In this document: positions 11,512 through 24,958 of the stretch, piece after piece | How the letters are laid out: every line of letters starts with the position of its first letter | Position numbering within the stretch: position 1 is the stretch's first letter | Assembly: GCF_030563405.1 (NCBI RefSeq) | Contig: NZ_CP130748.1 | Span: forward strand, 2,108,001-2,172,000 | DNA: 64,000 nucleotides | Direction: 5' to 3' | Source of the DNA: Vibrio sp. SNU_ST1 | GTDB lineage: Bacteria > Pseudomonadota > Gammaproteobacteria > Enterobacterales > Vibrionaceae | Translations under genes and position numbers: made by a program | Notes under the pieces: model-generated | The model's input: the letters and a program-made list of their open reading frames with translations, nothing else | Told to the model about the DNA's origin: nothing | The model's database searches: none

Positions 11512-11543
11512 TGTCAACACATTGATAATATCAAAAGTTTACA
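11512..11543. promoter_or_regulatory. BirA operator between bioB and bioA
   Basis: TGTCAAC at 11512-11518 and GTTTACA at 11537-11543 form an inverted pair 18 bp apart. The BirA consensus has TGTAAAC and GTTTACA separated by 17-18 bp, so one arm is perfect and the other has a single change. The position in the 147-bp bioB/bioA divergent region is exactly where BirA with biotinyl-AMP acts in enterics, so it should repress both arms when biotin is plentiful. Confidence 0.78.
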
Positions 11544-11582
11544 TTTGGTTATTTTTAAACCACACCAAGAATGGAAGTTACT

Positions 11583-12860
11583 ATGGATCTCGCCTTTGAC
11601 CGCCAGCATATCTGGCATCCTTATACATCAACGTTGACACCTCTGACCTGCTACCCAGTCACCAATGCAGACGGCGTTTACCTAGAATTAGAGGGCGGAA
11701 AACGAATTATTGATGGAATGTCCTCTTGGTGGTCAACCATCCACGGCTACAATCATCCAGAGCTCAATGCTGCAGCTCACAGCCAAATCGATAAGGTTTC
11801 ACACGTTATGTTTGGAGGTATCACCCACCAGCCTGCTATCGATTTATGTAAGAAACTTTTGAACCTAGCGCCAAATCATCTCGAGCACGTATTCTTGGCC
11901 GATTCAGGTTCAGTAGCCGTAGAGGTTAGTCTCAAGATGGCCCTTCAATACTGGCATGCTAAAGGGCAACCTCGTTCAAAATTCCTCACACTGAGAGATG
12001 GCTATCACGGCGATACTTTTGCGGCAATGTCAGTGACCGATCCTGATAACTCAATGCATAGTCTCTACAAGGGCTTTTTACCTGAACACGTCTTTGCCGA
12101 TTCACCAAAAACTGGCTTTTGGGATGACTGGAACTCAAGTGACATCGATAGCTTTCGAGAAAAGCTAACGCTCCACCACAAAGAAGTGGCAGCTGTGATC
12201 TTAGAACCAATCGTTCAAGGTGCTGGCGGTATGCGCATCTACCACCCTGAATTCCTGAGACAAGTCCGCTTGCTGTGTGATGAATTTAACGTCTTACTGA
12301 TCTTAGATGAGATTGCGACCGGCTTTGGCCGTACAGGGAAATTGTTTGCTTGCGAACATGCCGATGTTCAACCGGATATCTTATGCGTTGGAAAGGCGCT
12401 AACTGGCGGTTACATGACGCTGTCAGCGACGCTTGCGAGTAAAGAAGTCGCCGACACTGTATGTGGCGGTGAAGCCGGGTGCTTTATGCACGGGCCAACC
12501 TTCATGGGCAACCCTTTAGCTTGTGCAGTAGGTGCAGCAAGTTTGTCGATCATAGAGCAAGGTCATTGGCAAAATCAGACTCATCAGATTGAACAACTCT
12601 TTTCTGAGTTATTACCACCTCTACTCGAGCATGATCTTGTCAAAGATGTTCGCTGGTTGGGCGCGATTGGCGTTGTTGAGACACACACACCAGTCGATAT
12701 GGAAACCATCCAAGCTCACTTTGTTGAACAAGGTGTTTGGATTCGCCCATTTGGTAAATTGATTTATATGATGCCTCCTTTCATTAGCAAACCTGAACAT
12801 ATCAAACAACTTGTTTCAGCCATTGAAAGTGCATTACAAGATAAGAACTGCTTTAAGTAA
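11583..12860 (+). CDS. bioA: adenosylmethionine-8-amino-7-oxononanoate aminotransferase
   Basis: BioA transaminates KAPA to DAPA with S-adenosylmethionine as amino donor and PLP as cofactor. The N-terminus MDLAFDRQHIWHPYTS is the family start; GGAAG lies just before it. An in-frame ATG four codons earlier overlaps that ribosome site and is less likely. PLP-related landmarks are SGSVAVEVSLKMA, the LDEIATGFGRTG segment with the conserved Asp, and the lysine in ILCVGKALTGGYM. The product is 425 residues. It is divergent from bioBFCD and shares the BirA operator. Confidence 0.97.
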   Translation: MDLAFDRQHIWHPYTSTLTPLTCYPVTNADGVYLELEGGKRIIDGMSSWWSTIHGYNHPELNAAAHSQIDKVSHVMFGGITHQPAIDLCKKLLNLAPNHLEHVFLADSGSVAVEVSLKMALQYWHAKGQPRSKFLTLRDGYHGDTFAAMSVTDPDNSMHSLYKGFLPEHVFADSPKTGFWDDWNSSDIDSFREKLTLHHKEVAAVILEPIVQGAGGMRIYHPEFLRQVRLLCDEFNVLLILDEIATGFGRTGKLFACEHADVQPDILCVGKALTGGYMTLSATLASKEVADTVCGGEAGCFMHGPTFMGNPLACAVGAASLSIIEQGHWQNQTHQIEQLFSELLPPLLEHDLVKDVRWLGAIGVVETHTPVDMETIQAHFVEQGVWIRPFGKLIYMMPPFISKPEHIKQLVSAIESALQDKNCFK

Positions 12861-12906
12861 AAACGAAGTATACCCTTATCTTTCTTTGTTGGTTAATCTC
12901 ATAAAT

Positions 12907-12942
12907 TAAAAGGCCTTACGTGAACGTAAGGCCTTACTCTAT
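12907..12942. terminator. Terminator between bioA and the ybiI-like gene
   Basis: A strong 11-bp stem, AAGGCCTTACG / CGTAAGGCCTT, surrounds TGAA. The T-rich side is better on the minus strand (TTTTAATTTAT), but it can serve both converging genes. Confidence 0.75.
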
Positions 12943-12962
12943 TTTCGGTGATAGCTAATAAT

Positions 12963-13229
12963 TTAACGTAATTGACTATCTTTACTTGCTCGACGATTAA
13001 ACAATGAATGTCGATGTGCTGCATGCTCTAACATTGACTGGCATTCAATACAGAAACGTACGCCTTTTATCGTAAGTCGCCTTTGCTCAGGTATCTCACC
13101 ACCGCATTCATCGCAATAACGTAAGCTTTCTCCGCCTTGAATGTTACCTCTAACTCGAGAGATCTCATCATCAATGGTGTTTTGAATTTGCTGGCTCACA
13201 CTATCGTCACCAGCCCATCCTACGGCCAT
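12963..13229 (-). CDS. DksA/TraR-family zinc-finger protein, YbiI-like
   Basis: An 88-residue protein with the DksA/TraR C4 zinc finger: CDECGGEIP near residues 39-47 and CIEC near residues 60-63. The N-terminus (MAVGWAGDDSV) and the C-terminus (NRRASKDSQLR) match E. coli YbiI closely from memory. It lacks the long coiled coil that DksA inserts into the RNA polymerase secondary channel, so DksA-like activity should not be assumed. GGAGG precedes the ATG by 5 bases. The gene stands alone between the bio locus and serS. Confidence 0.85.
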   Translation of the reverse strand: MAVGWAGDDSVSQQIQNTIDDEISRVRGNIQGGESLRYCDECGGEIPEQRRLTIKGVRFCIECQSMLEHAAHRHSLFNRRASKDSQLR

Positions 13230-13392
13230 AAGCCCTCCTCAGTAATTGAACGAGAAAATCTATACCTACCGCGGTAAGAGCATATTATAACCACATTATC
13301 GACTTGCAATAATCGTCAGAATTAAGAAAACACTATTACGTACAGGTAACAAAGTTAATTATTTCTCACCATTGCCCCATTCTATAGGCAAT

Positions 13393-13422
13393 AAAAAACC
13401 CAGCCTGCTGGCTGGGTTTTAT
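13393..13422 (-). terminator. Rho-independent terminator after serS
   Basis: AACCCAGCC / GGCTGGGTT hairpin flanked by A and T runs, 28 bp past the serS stop. It is symmetric enough to act in both directions. Confidence 0.85.
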
Positions 13423-13449
13423 TAGCAATCTAATGCTGAATCAGTCTAA

Positions 13450-14772
<1,323 letters not shown>

Positions 14773-14899
14773 TTAGTTATTTGAATACTCAGTAGTTTGC
14801 TACTGAATCACTGCTAAACCCCTAAAATTGGTGCTATTTCAACCAATATCTAACGGTTTAATTTAAATTTTATGACTAGGTAACGATATCCAAAAAAGA

Positions 14900-16255
14900 C
14901 TACTTTTCATAGCGTTTTTGTGGGCTTTTTGCGTCCAAATCCGCCAGATAATCTAGCTTCTCGCCAATTTTGGTCTCTAAGCCTCGTTTTGTTGGGAAAT
15001 AGTATTGTGTATCGCCCATTTCTGGCGGTAAATACTTTTCGCCAGCCGCGTAGGCACCTGGTTCATCATGAGCATAACGGTATTCCTGCCCGTAGCCCAT
15101 GTCCTTCATCAAAGTTGTGGGTGCATTTCTTAAATGATGAGGCACTTCATATTCAGGAAGATTGTGCGCATCCGTTAAGGCTTGCTTCCAAGCGGTGTAA
15201 ACGGCATTACTCTTAGGTGCACACGCTAAATAGACAACCGCCTGAGCAATCGCACGCTCCCCTTCTGCTGGGCCAATACGCGTGAAGCAATCCCAAGCCG
15301 ACATCGCAACCTGCATTGCTCTTGGGTCAGCATTACCAATATCTTCAGAAGCAATCGCTAATAAACGCCTTACGATATACAGAGGATCACAACCCGCCGC
15401 AATCATTCGCGCCGACCAATACAACGCGGCATCGGGATTAGAGCCACGAATCGACTTGTGAACGGCAGAGATTAGGTCGTACCATATATCACCCTTGTTA
15501 TCGAAACGAGCAACCTTCTCGCCAGCCACCTCCGCTAACAACTGCAAGGTTATCGCTTTATCGCCCTTATCGTTGTCTTCCGCCATGTCATACAGCAGCT
15601 CAAGATAGTTGAGCGACATACGTGCGTCACCGTTGACCAGTTCAGCGAGGCGATCTAAGACGTTATCAGCAAAATCGGCAGACACATCACCCAACCCGCG
15701 CTGCTTGTCTTCAATCGCTTGACGAATGACGAGAGAAATATCCTCTGTATTGAGCGATGTCAATTTGTAAACACGCGCACGCGACAACAAAGCGTTGTTC
15801 AATTCAAAAGAAGGGTTTTCTGTCGTCGCGCCAATAAACGTAACCGTGCCATCTTCGATATGAGGTAGAAAAGCATCTTGCTGGCTTTTGTTAAAGCGAT
15901 GGACTTCGTCCACAAATAAAATCGTTCTACGCCCTGCTTGCTTGTTCTCACGCGCTTTTTCAATGGCGATACGAATGTCTTTTACACCCGAAGTCACTGC
16001 TGACACGCGCTCGACTTCTGCATTGGCGTAATTTGCTGCCACTTCTGCCAGCGTGGTTTTACCGGTGCCCGGAGGCCCCCATAAAATCATAGAGTGGATA
16101 TGGCCCGCCTCCAACGCTCTGCGAAGGGGCTTACCTGGACCTAATATATGCTGCTGACCGATATACTGTTCAACAGTTTCAGGTCTCATACGAGCAGCAA
16201 GGGGACGAAAATCTTCGTCCCCTGCAAAATCTAAGCTGTAATTACTCAATTGCAA
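14900..16255 (-). CDS. rarA: replication-associated recombination protein RarA (MgsA)
   Basis: A AAA+ ATPase related to clamp-loader subunits and to eukaryotic WRNIP1, acting at stalled replication forks and single-strand gaps. Walker A is GPPGTGKTT near residue 60 and Walker B is [10 protein letters not shown] near residue 112; sensor 1 follows in [10 protein letters not shown]. The C-terminal half carries the helical tetramerisation domain, with the [17 protein letters not shown] segment. The product is 451 residues. It lies between serS and lolA as in E. coli. The N-terminus keeps the short pattern NYSLDF that resembles an SSB- or clamp-interacting tail. Confidence 0.96.
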   Translation of the reverse strand: MQLSNYSLDFAGDEDFRPLAARMRPETVEQYIGQQHILGPGKPLRRALEAGHIHSMILWGPPGTGKTTLAEVAANYANAEVERVSAVTSGVKDIRIAIEKARENKQAGRRTILFVDEVHRFNKSQQDAFLPHIEDGTVTFIGATTENPSFELNNALLSRARVYKLTSLNTEDISLVIRQAIEDKQRGLGDVSADFADNVLDRLAELVNGDARMSLNYLELLYDMAEDNDKGDKAITLQLLAEVAGEKVARFDNKGDIWYDLISAVHKSIRGSNPDAALYWSARMIAAGCDPLYIVRRLLAIASEDIGNADPRAMQVAMSAWDCFTRIGPAEGERAIAQAVVYLACAPKSNAVYTAWKQALTDAHNLPEYEVPHHLRNAPTTLMKDMGYGQEYRYAHDEPGAYAAGEKYLPPEMGDTQYYFPTKRGLETKIGEKLDYLADLDAKSPQKRYEK

Positions 16256-16319
16256 TCTCTTGATTCGTTGATGGCATCAATGCCTATCGACTTACTACCA
16301 AACGATCTGCCAGTTTGGA

Positions 16320-16919
16320 TCAGTTTCTTTGGTCGTCGACCTCGACACCTTCCGGCGCCACAAAAGTAAAGCGGTCTGCAGCAGGTTTACCTAAGTCAAC
16401 ATTGTTAAAGGTAAACTCACCTTTTTGGCCGTCTTGTTCAATCACATTAAAGCCCTGAACAATGCCTTTCTCGGTGATATTAATCTGGAAATCGCCCTGA
16501 TTAGAGTCCACAGCCGTTGGCGTTAGCGTAAATTGGTTACCCGTTTGCGCAACATTGTAGTTATCCCAATCACTTGCTTGGTTACGAGTCAGCAATACAA
16601 ATGGCGTTTGCGATGTGGCTTGTTCTTGCCAGTAAATGCTCACTTGTTCAATGAACGGGCTGTAGTACCACAAGCTTTGACCATCAGAGACCAATAGGTT
16701 TTCATCAGGGAAAGTCGTTTCCCAACGGAACAAGCTAGGGCGTGCAATCTCTACTGTGCCCTCGCCTTCCATCACAACATCACCGTCAGGGCTGGTGACA
16801 ACTTGTTTAAAGTCAGCGCTAAAACCTGCATTCAGCGACAAGCGGCTACTCAACTCTTCTTTCGGAGAAGCAAATACTGAGAAGCTCATAAATAAAAGTG
16901 CGAATACTTTTTTCATCAA
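16320..16919 (-). CDS. lolA: outer-membrane lipoprotein carrier LolA
   Basis: LolA ferries lipoproteins through the periplasm from LolCDE to LolB. A signal peptide covers about residues 1-18 ([17 protein letters not shown]), cleaved near ASP. The mature part has LolA features such as [33 protein letters not shown] and the C-terminal [10 protein letters not shown]. The product is 199 residues. Its partners LolC, LolD and LolE are encoded later in this window at 39.0-42.2 kb. It follows ftsK by 72 bp; a hairpin in that gap is noted separately. Confidence 0.97.
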   Translation of the reverse strand: MMKKVFALLFMSFSVFASPKEELSSRLSLNAGFSADFKQVVTSPDGDVVMEGEGTVEIARPSLFRWETTFPDENLLVSDGQSLWYYSPFIEQVSIYWQEQATSQTPFVLLTRNQASDWDNYNVAQTGNQFTLTPTAVDSNQGDFQINITEKGIVQGFNVIEQDGQKGEFTFNNVDLGKPAADRFTFVAPEGVEVDDQRN

Positions 16920-16991
16920 TAATCCTGTTAGAACATAAGTCGGTCATGTTTTGGTTTTGACCGACTGAATAGTTATGAGTTCCTATTGGAA

Positions 16992-19900
16992 CTAATCTTT
17001 TGGTGGCGCTGGCGCCAAGACTTCTCGGTTACCGTTATGTCCTGGAGCACTGACAATACCTTGAGCTTCTAATTGCTCGACAATTCGTGCGGCACGGTTG
17101 TAGCCGATCTTAAATCGACGTTGCACACCAGAAACCGAACCTCGGCGTGAATGAACAACATGTTCGACAACTTGATCAAACAGAGGATCGACTTCTTCGT
17201 CGCCTTCCATCTTCTCACCCGGCAATAGTGTTTCTGGGGTTTGGTCGCCGTTCGTAATCTCTTCAATATAGTTTGGCTTACCGCGTGCTTTCCAGTTATT
17301 CACGACCGCATGTACATCATCATCAGATGCAAATGCGCCGTGTACACGAGTTGTGTGGCTTGAACCCGGTGGTAAGTACAACATATCACCCATACCAAGC
17401 AGTGACTCTGCACCACCTTGGTCAAGAATGGTTCGAGAGTCCGTTTTGGTTGATACAGTAAAGGCTACACGTGTCGGGATATTGGCTTTAATAAGACCCG
17501 TAATAACATCCACCGAAGGACGTTGAGTGGCTAAGATCAAGTGAACCCCCGCCGCACGCGCTTTCTGCGCCAAACGAGCAATCAATTCTTCAACTTTCTT
17601 ACCAACTACCATGATTAAATCGGCGAATTCATCGACGACAACTACGATGTAAGGCAGTTTTTCCAATAATGGTGCTTCAGGGTCCATGCTGTCACCCGGT
17701 TTCCACAGAGGATCATGAATTGGGTGACCCGCTTCCGCAGCCATCTTCAATTTGTCGTTGTAGCCTTTAATGTTACGAACACCAAGTGCCGACATCAGTT
17801 TATAACGACGTTCCATTTCGCCAACACACCAACGAAGGGCGTTAGACGCATCTTTCATGTCAGTAACTACTTCAGACAGTAGATGTGGAATACCTTCATA
17901 GATAGACAATTCCAACATTTTCGGGTCAATCATGATGAAACGAACGTCTTCAGGCGATGCCTTGTAAAGCATACTCAAGATCATCACGTTCACACCCACC
18001 GACTTACCAGAACCGGTGGTACCTGCAACCAGTACGTGTGGCATCTTCGATAAATCAGCAATAACCGCTTCACCTGCAATATCTTGTCCTAGAACAACGG
18101 TCGTTGGTGACGTCGCTTCTTGGAACTGAGGGCTACCTACCACATCGGAGAAGAATACGGTTTGACGGCTCATGTTCGGCAATTCCAAACCAACATAAGG
18201 TTTACCCGGTATTACCTCTACGACACGCACTGCCAATGCAGAAAGTGAACGCGCTAAGTCCATAGAAAGACCAGAAATACGGCTCACTTTCACGCCAGGA
18301 GCCAGATCGAGTTCGAATCGAGTGATGACAGGGCCAGGGAAGATATCAACTACATCTGCCTTTATCTTGTAGTCCGCTAGCTTCGATTCAACAAGACGAG
18401 CAATCGCCTCTAGTGCATCGCGGTCAATAAAGGTTTCACGTTTTTCAGGGTGGAACAACAGCTCAAGTGTTGGCAATGGCTCGGCAGGTTTGGGCAAATT
18501 CACATCTTGCTGTACCAAGAACGGGTTTTGTGTCGCCGCCATATTCGCTTGCGCTTCAGATACCAGATTTTGGAATGCTGCTACATCTTGGTCTTGGTGC
18601 GCAGACTCATCTTCCGTGACCTCTTCCCATGGAAGATCAACAGCCTGCTCTTGAGCTTGTTCGTTAGCTTGCTCAAACTCCGCATTACCTTGTTGGGCGG
18701 CGAAAGGCTCTTGTTGCTCAGTATTAACATCTTCAATCGATACCGGTTGAAATACTGAAGCTTGTTCATCTTGCTCTTCCGCCATATCAAACGGAGATGC
18801 TTGTACAGAAGAATCGTCTTCGATTGTTTCTTCTGTTTCATTCGCTGGCGAAGCATATAAAGATTCAGGCTGAACGTCTTCTGCACCGAGTTCACTCTCG
18901 ACTTCAGAGGAACTATCCGTTGCTGTTTCAGCACTATCAAAATCACTATGAGTTGGACTAACTTCCGCTTGCTCGTTTTGCATGTATTGTTGGTACGCAA
19001 CCTGAGATTCATGTGCGTCAACTTGTTCCTGAGCCGCTAGATCATCTTCATACATTGCTGCATTTTCTAGCTGCTCTATCGTTGCATTCAACTGCTTCGA
19101 GCGCTCAATGCCCTCTTCCAAAGGCTCTTCTGGCTGTTGGTAAGTAGGAACTGCCGAGATCGACTGTTCTGGCTCAATTATAGCTTGAGGCTGAACCTGA
19201 GGTTGTTCATGAACAGAAGCATCTTGCTTAATGGCCGCTTCTATTGGCATATGAATATTATAATGGCGCTTCGGTGTTGCTGTATTGTCCAACGACTCTT
19301 CAGTCTTATCTGAAGAATCATTGGTTGCAGAGAAACTCATAGTGGGATCAAGCTGCTCTTGTTCTATTTGTTTAGAGCCTTCTATAGCACTGCCTTCTAG
19401 ACCATTATCTTCTATAGCTGGAACATCGCGGTAGATAGGCGCGTGATTACGTTCTTCAATTAACTCGCGATCTGCTGATTCTGTTAACTGAGGTTCAAGC
19501 AGCTCTTGATCTTGGCCGCGCGCCTTATTAACGGCTGCCGTAAAGAATTTGATTGCACACTCGCCTAACCATTCAACGATACTTAACCAGGAAATGCCCG
19601 TTAATAGGGTAAAGCCAGCTCCCCATAAGAAAAGAAGAACCAACGTACTGCCCAGAACGTTCAGCGTTGGAAGTGCAAGACTTGTTAATACATCACCGAC
19701 TACACCACCAGATGAAAAGTACCAAATATCATCGAAGTTGATATCCGCTAAACCACAGCTAGTAAGAATAAGGACAGTAAGTCCAAGTAAACGAGTACCC
19801 CACAGCATGAAATCGATCTGCTCATCTTCATTACGTTTACGGAATAATACCCACGCAGCAACCGTCACCAAGATAGGTAAAGGATAAGCTAAAGAACCAA

Positions 19901-20159
19901 ACACAAAGAAAAGCGTATCCGCCAACCATGCACCTACGTAGCCTCCTGCATTTTGAATATCACCACCCCAAGCCGTTTGCGACCATGACGGGTCAGCAGG
20001 GCTAAAAGTTAATAACGCAACGGCAAGTAGAATAGAGAAGAGAACACCTAGAATTAGACTGCACTCTTTTAGACGTTGAGAACCACTTAAACGAGGAGAC
20101 TGAGGCTCTTCACTCGTTTTAATGATTGTTTCTACTTTATTACTGCTCTGCTTGAACAT
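16992..20159 (-). CDS. ftsK: DNA translocase FtsK
   Basis: FtsK couples division to chromosome segregation: its N-terminus anchors in the divisome and its C-terminal motor pumps DNA to dif for XerCD recombination. Membrane segments occupy about residues 30-200. A low-complexity Glu/Gln/Ser-rich linker spans roughly 215-570. The RecA-like motor has Walker A GTTGSGKS near residue 715 and Walker [11 protein letters not shown] near residue 838. The winged-helix gamma domain, which reads KOPS-type polar sequences, ends the protein (about 985-1055, [22 protein letters not shown]). Length is 1055 residues. It lies between lrp and lolA as in E. coli. Confidence 0.97.
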   Translation of the reverse strand: MFKQSSNKVETIIKTSEEPQSPRLSGSQRLKECSLILGVLFSILLAVALLTFSPADPSWSQTAWGGDIQNAGGYVGAWLADTLFFVFGSLAYPLPILVTVAAWVLFRKRNEDEQIDFMLWGTRLLGLTVLILTSCGLADINFDDIWYFSSGGVVGDVLTSLALPTLNVLGSTLVLLFLWGAGFTLLTGISWLSIVEWLGECAIKFFTAAVNKARGQDQELLEPQLTESADRELIEERNHAPIYRDVPAIEDNGLEGSAIEGSKQIEQEQLDPTMSFSATNDSSDKTEESLDNTATPKRHYNIHMPIEAAIKQDASVHEQPQVQPQAIIEPEQSISAVPTYQQPEEPLEEGIERSKQLNATIEQLENAAMYEDDLAAQEQVDAHESQVAYQQYMQNEQAEVSPTHSDFDSAETATDSSSEVESELGAEDVQPESLYASPANETEETIEDDSSVQASPFDMAEEQDEQASVFQPVSIEDVNTEQQEPFAAQQGNAEFEQANEQAQEQAVDLPWEEVTEDESAHQDQDVAAFQNLVSEAQANMAATQNPFLVQQDVNLPKPAEPLPTLELLFHPEKRETFIDRDALEAIARLVESKLADYKIKADVVDIFPGPVITRFELDLAPGVKVSRISGLSMDLARSLSALAVRVVEVIPGKPYVGLELPNMSRQTVFFSDVVGSPQFQEATSPTTVVLGQDIAGEAVIADLSKMPHVLVAGTTGSGKSVGVNVMILSMLYKASPEDVRFIMIDPKMLELSIYEGIPHLLSEVVTDMKDASNALRWCVGEMERRYKLMSALGVRNIKGYNDKLKMAAEAGHPIHDPLWKPGDSMDPEAPLLEKLPYIVVVVDEFADLIMVVGKKVEELIARLAQKARAAGVHLILATQRPSVDVITGLIKANIPTRVAFTVSTKTDSRTILDQGGAESLLGMGDMLYLPPGSSHTTRVHGAFASDDDVHAVVNNWKARGKPNYIEEITNGDQTPETLLPGEKMEGDEEVDPLFDQVVEHVVHSRRGSVSGVQRRFKIGYNRAARIVEQLEAQGIVSAPGHNGNREVLAPAPPKD

Positions 20160-20276
20160 AAACCAACTTAATAATTAAACGGGATAAAAACATCTCGAGC
20201 GGCAATAGCCGCTCGTTTCAATGAAACTACTGTTGATTTAACCATATCAAACAGAAAAACCCAATTCCAGAAAGCA

Positions 20277-20309
20277 AGAAAGCGGAACAAATGTCCGCTT
20301 TCTTTCATT
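20277..20309 (-). terminator. Rho-independent terminator after lrp
   Basis: GAAAGCGGAC / GTTCCGCTTTC-type hairpin on the minus strand, ending in TTTCTTGC, just past the lrp stop. A second hairpin at 20193-20212 (GAGCGGC / GCCGCTC) follows before ftsK. Confidence 0.7.
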
Positions 20310-20322
20310 TCACCAATTGTGA

Positions 20323-20817
20323 TTAACGAGTTTTAATCACAAGTTGATTGGTTTGTTTCACTTCTTCCATTACAACGTAAGTACGAGTGTCGTTTACGCC
20401 TGGTAGACGAAGTAACGTATCACCCAGTAGCTTACGGTAAGCACCCATATCAGATACACGTGTTTTTAGAAGATAGTCAAAATCACCCGACACTAAATGA
20501 CACTCTTGGATGTCATCCAGTTTCTGCACAGCGGTGTTGAATTGTTCGAACACATCTGGCGCACCACGGTTCAACGTAATTTCAACAAACACTAAAAGTG
20601 AAGCATCAAGGTACTGTGGGTTCAGCAATGCTGTGTACCCAGTAATGTAACCTTGACGCTCTAAACGACGAACACGCTCAAGACATGGAGTTGGAGAAAG
20701 TCCTACTCGTTTTGAGAGTTCAACGTTTGAGATCCGACCGTCTTTTTGCAACTCATTAAGAATGTTGCGGTCAATACGATCTAGTTCCTTGGACGGCTTC
20801 TTATAATTGTCTGCCAT
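20323..20817 (-). CDS. lrp: leucine-responsive regulatory protein Lrp
   Basis: The global Lrp/AsnC regulator, 164 residues. The helix-turn-helix spans about residues 12-65 (DRNILNELQKDGRISNVELS followed by RVGLSPTPCLERVRRLE), and the C-terminal RAM ligand-sensing domain covers about 75-160 (DIQECHLVSGDFDYLLK). It is near-identical to enteric Lrp as I remember it. It is divergent from ald, with 156 bp between start codons. Since Lrp-family regulators commonly control amino-acid dehydrogenases, ald is a likely direct target, and autoregulation from the shared region is also likely. Confidence 0.97.
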   Translation of the reverse strand: MADNYKKPSKELDRIDRNILNELQKDGRISNVELSKRVGLSPTPCLERVRRLERQGYITGYTALLNPQYLDASLLVFVEITLNRGAPDVFEQFNTAVQKLDDIQECHLVSGDFDYLLKTRVSDMGAYRKLLGDTLLRLPGVNDTRTYVVMEEVKQTNQLVIKTR

Positions 20818-20973
20818 TTTTTATTCCACCTTATTACTTCCTTGCAAAAAAATATACTACAACTTTTTAATATTCGGTATCAAATTCTATCTAAACCTAT
20901 CTATACTAGATATTAATTCGACAGAATTACCCTACACATAGATAAAACAACCAAAATAAAATAAGGAGTCAGG

Positions 20974-22098
20974 ATGATCATTGGCGTACCTAAGGAAATC
21001 AAGAACCACGAATACCGCGTTGGTATGACCCCAGCTAGCGTGAGAGAACTAATCTCACACGGCCACCAAGTTTTTGTAGAAACCAATGCCGGTACTGGTA
21101 TCGGTTTTTCAGACGATGATTACATCGCTGTAGGCGCATCCATTCTTCCTACTGCTGCTGACGTTTTTGCGAAAGCAGAAATGATTGTAAAGGTTAAAGA
21201 ACCTCAAGCTGTCGAGCGAGCTATGCTTCGTGAAGGGCAAATATTATTTACCTATTTACACCTTGCACCAGATTTTCCACAAACGGAAGAGCTAATCAAG
21301 AGCAAAGCTGTCTGCGTAGCCTATGAGACTGTAACAGATAATATGGGTCGCTTGCCACTATTAGCACCAATGTCTGAAGTCGCTGGTCGCATGTCTATTC
21401 AAGCAGGTGCACAAACACTAGAGAAATCTAACGGTGGTTGTGGTCTTCTTCTTGGCGGCGTTCCTGGTGTTGAGCCAGCGAAAGTTGTTGTAGTTGGCGG
21501 CGGCGTTGTTGGTGCTAACGCAGCACGTATGGCTGTTGGCCTTCGCGCTGATGTAACCATTCTTGATCGCAACGTAGATACACTTCGTCGTCTTGATGAA
21601 GAATTCCAAGGTCGCGCAAAAGTGGTTTATTCTACTGAAGACGCTATTGAGAAGCATGTTCTAGAAGCAGACCTAGTGATTGGTGCAGTACTAATCCCAG
21701 GCGCAGCCGCTCCTAAACTTGTTACAAAAGATCACATCGCTAAGATGAAGCCAGGTTCAGCGGTTGTTGATGTTGCAATCGACCAAGGTGGTTGTTTTGA
21801 AACTTCACATGCAACGACTCATGCTGATCCAACTTACATCGTTGATGACGTAGTTCACTACTGTGTTGCTAACATGCCAGGTGCCGTTGCTCGTACTTCT
21901 ACTTACGCACTAAACAATGCAACACTTCCTTACATTGTTAAGCTAGCGAACAAAGGCTACCGCGAAGCACTTCTATCTGATGAAGGTTTCCTAGAAGGTC
22001 TAAACGTAATCCACGGTAAAGTGACTTGTAAAGAAGTTGCAGAGAGCTTTGACCTCGAATACGTAGCGCCTGCAGAAGCAATCGCAATGTTTAACTAA
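20974..22098 (+). CDS. ald: alanine dehydrogenase
   Basis: Ald interconverts L-alanine and pyruvate plus ammonium with NAD(H). The 374-residue protein begins with [20 protein letters not shown], the AlaDH/PNT family signature. It carries the NAD-binding Rossmann motif [16 protein letters not shown] near residue 170 and the segment [18 protein letters not shown] lies 7 bases before the ATG. It is divergent from lrp and terminated by a strong hairpin. Enteric bacteria usually lack it; it is a regular neighbour of lrp in vibrios. Confidence 0.96.
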   Translation: MIIGVPKEIKNHEYRVGMTPASVRELISHGHQVFVETNAGTGIGFSDDDYIAVGASILPTAADVFAKAEMIVKVKEPQAVERAMLREGQILFTYLHLAPDFPQTEELIKSKAVCVAYETVTDNMGRLPLLAPMSEVAGRMSIQAGAQTLEKSNGGCGLLLGGVPGVEPAKVVVVGGGVVGANAARMAVGLRADVTILDRNVDTLRRLDEEFQGRAKVVYSTEDAIEKHVLEADLVIGAVLIPGAAAPKLVTKDHIAKMKPGSAVVDVAIDQGGCFETSHATTHADPTYIVDDVVHYCVANMPGAVARTSTYALNNATLPYIVKLANKGYREALLSDEGFLEGLNVIHGKVTCKEVAESFDLEYVAPAEAIAMFN

Positions 22099-22167
22099 TG
22101 ATGTAATGACTAACTGAACGCAATAACCTTCTCGTTGAAACGTTCAGTTAACTCATACACATTAAAC

Positions 22168-22208
22168 AAAAAGCCAGTACGACATAATGTCGCGCTGGCT
22201 TTTTTGTA
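22168..22208 (+). terminator. Rho-independent terminator after ald
   Basis: A long hairpin, AAAGCCAG...CGACAT / (A)TGTCG...CTGGCTTT, is followed by TTTTTTG. Confidence 0.85.
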
Positions 22209-22295
22209 TGTATAGCTTTTTTGTATTTATAACTTTATTTTGCATTCATAAGTTTAGATCGTAAAAACACGTACCAATGCTGTTTACCGCTAGCA

Positions 22296-23492
22296 CTAGA
22301 CTTTAACCCCATGAATCAATAGGTTTCTTGGCGTAATGTTGCGTTCGCAGAACTCTTCTATCGAAGCTTCATATCCTTGTTCTTGCAGATAGATGGCACG
22401 ATCTAAAGCCAACCATATTTCTAATGGTCGTCTAAATACTTGCTGAACCAAACTCAGCTTTTCCATTTCCCAGAAAAGCGCTTCGCCTTGAATTAAATAA
22501 GAGTCAAAATCAATATCTGAACCCATCGATAGCTCTTTCACTTCAGATGCCCAGCAACAAAATGATTCAAAGCCTTCGGATAGCTCCGATTTCTTAATGC
22601 TTGGTACAGGAATGTACTCGTCGACACCAAGCTCACCCTTAAGTAGTTGGCTAAAACCCAAACGGTAACTCATCTCTAATTGACGGTGTCTCTTTACTCT
22701 TTCACCACCAGTGACGGTTTCTTGAAGCGGTATTCTTAAATCATTTTTACTTAGAGTTAATTCAGAGCTTTTCGCGACAGAAGACATAGCTTGGTAGCTT
22801 TCATCGCGAATAAGGTGGTAGCAACATGGAGAAATGGTGACTGCAGGAAGCCCATGTGAAACAGACTTTTTCACTAATTCGACATGAAGGTCACCACAAG
22901 CATGAAGAGCAACAGCATGTTGATTTGAGTTAAACACCCGATCTGCATCTTTTGAAAACGCGTCACCTTGAACAAAGTCCATCTCTAGTTTTTGGTCATC
23001 TGCAATCTTTTGTCCGCTTTCACATAACGATTGTTGCCATTCAAAGCTAGTGACTTTTTGATCTGATTGCTGAGATAAGATTCGACCGAGAAAGCCTTTG
23101 CCAGAGCACCATTCAAGCCACTCTTTACCATGATGGCCTTTTAATGAAGCCTCACCCATCGCGACGATTTGTTGCAGCTTTCTGCCGGGAATACCATCGG
23201 CAGTACCGCGCGGAAGATCAAGCCCAACTAAAGCCGAATTATCAAACTGGATGTGTTGATTGGCATTCCCTAACTCTGGGAGAAAACGCATAAGTTCCGA
23301 AAGCAGAACTTGAGGCTGTTCTTTTAACGTTTGAATGCGCTCAATACTCAAGCCATCTAACCAATCGACAAGTGGAAGGTTTACGCCTATCCATGGCTGA
23401 TCGTGAGTTTGGCATAGGTGAAAAGGCTCTGAACGCCAGTAAATCTGGTGCTCTAGCAAAAATGAATCGAGTATTTTAAATCGTGAGTGCAT
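22296..23492 (-). CDS. SAM-dependent methyltransferase-like protein
   Basis: A 398-residue protein, taking MHSRFKILD as the start; an earlier frame opening 14 codons upstream has no ribosome site. The N-terminal 130 residues are of unknown fold. A methyltransferase-like core then begins with EWCSGKGFLGRIL (motif I, glycine-rich SAM loop), followed by FVQGDAFS, HACGDLHVELV and the SPCCYH motif. That last motif is typical of a methyltransferase group that includes the RNA-related METTL25/GSTCD-like proteins. Substrate and pathway are unknown. The gene stands alone, convergent with ald. Confidence 0.8.
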   Translation of the reverse strand: MHSRFKILDSFLLEHQIYWRSEPFHLCQTHDQPWIGVNLPLVDWLDGLSIERIQTLKEQPQVLLSELMRFLPELGNANQHIQFDNSALVGLDLPRGTADGIPGRKLQQIVAMGEASLKGHHGKEWLEWCSGKGFLGRILSQQSDQKVTSFEWQQSLCESGQKIADDQKLEMDFVQGDAFSKDADRVFNSNQHAVALHACGDLHVELVKKSVSHGLPAVTISPCCYHLIRDESYQAMSSVAKSSELTLSKNDLRIPLQETVTGGERVKRHRQLEMSYRLGFSQLLKGELGVDEYIPVPSIKKSELSEGFESFCCWASEVKELSMGSDIDFDSYLIQGEALFWEMEKLSLVQQVFRRPLEIWLALDRAIYLQEQGYEASIEEFCERNITPRNLLIHGVKV

Positions 23493-23607
23493 GCTTCCCC
23501 CTATGGTGCGAGGATTGTAGGGGTAAGAGGCCAAAATGGAAAGGAACGTTACAAATTGAGGTTGTATAAAGACAACCTACCGGCAAGCAAACCACAAATG
23601 AGCTTAA

Positions 23608-23635
23608 ATGAAAACGGCCTGTAAACAGGCCGTAT
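23608..23635 (-). terminator. Rho-independent terminator after cysB
   Basis: ACGGCCTGT / ACAGGCCGT hairpin ending in TTTTCATTT on the minus strand, 27 bp past the cysB stop. Confidence 0.8.
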
Positions 23636-23661
23636 TAGGAATCTAGGTAAGACTATGACCC

Positions 23662-24958
<1,297 letters not shown>

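Noticed and set aside
16938..16966. AGTCGGTCA / TGACCGACT hairpin between ftsK and lolA as a terminator
   Set aside because: The stem is perfect but no T run follows on the minus strand; a processing or pausing site is possible, but termination is not supported.
18581..19021. 146-residue frame within ftsK in another frame, same strand
   Set aside because: It falls in the low-complexity linker of FtsK; the Lys/Arg-rich product is an artefact of the repeated codons.
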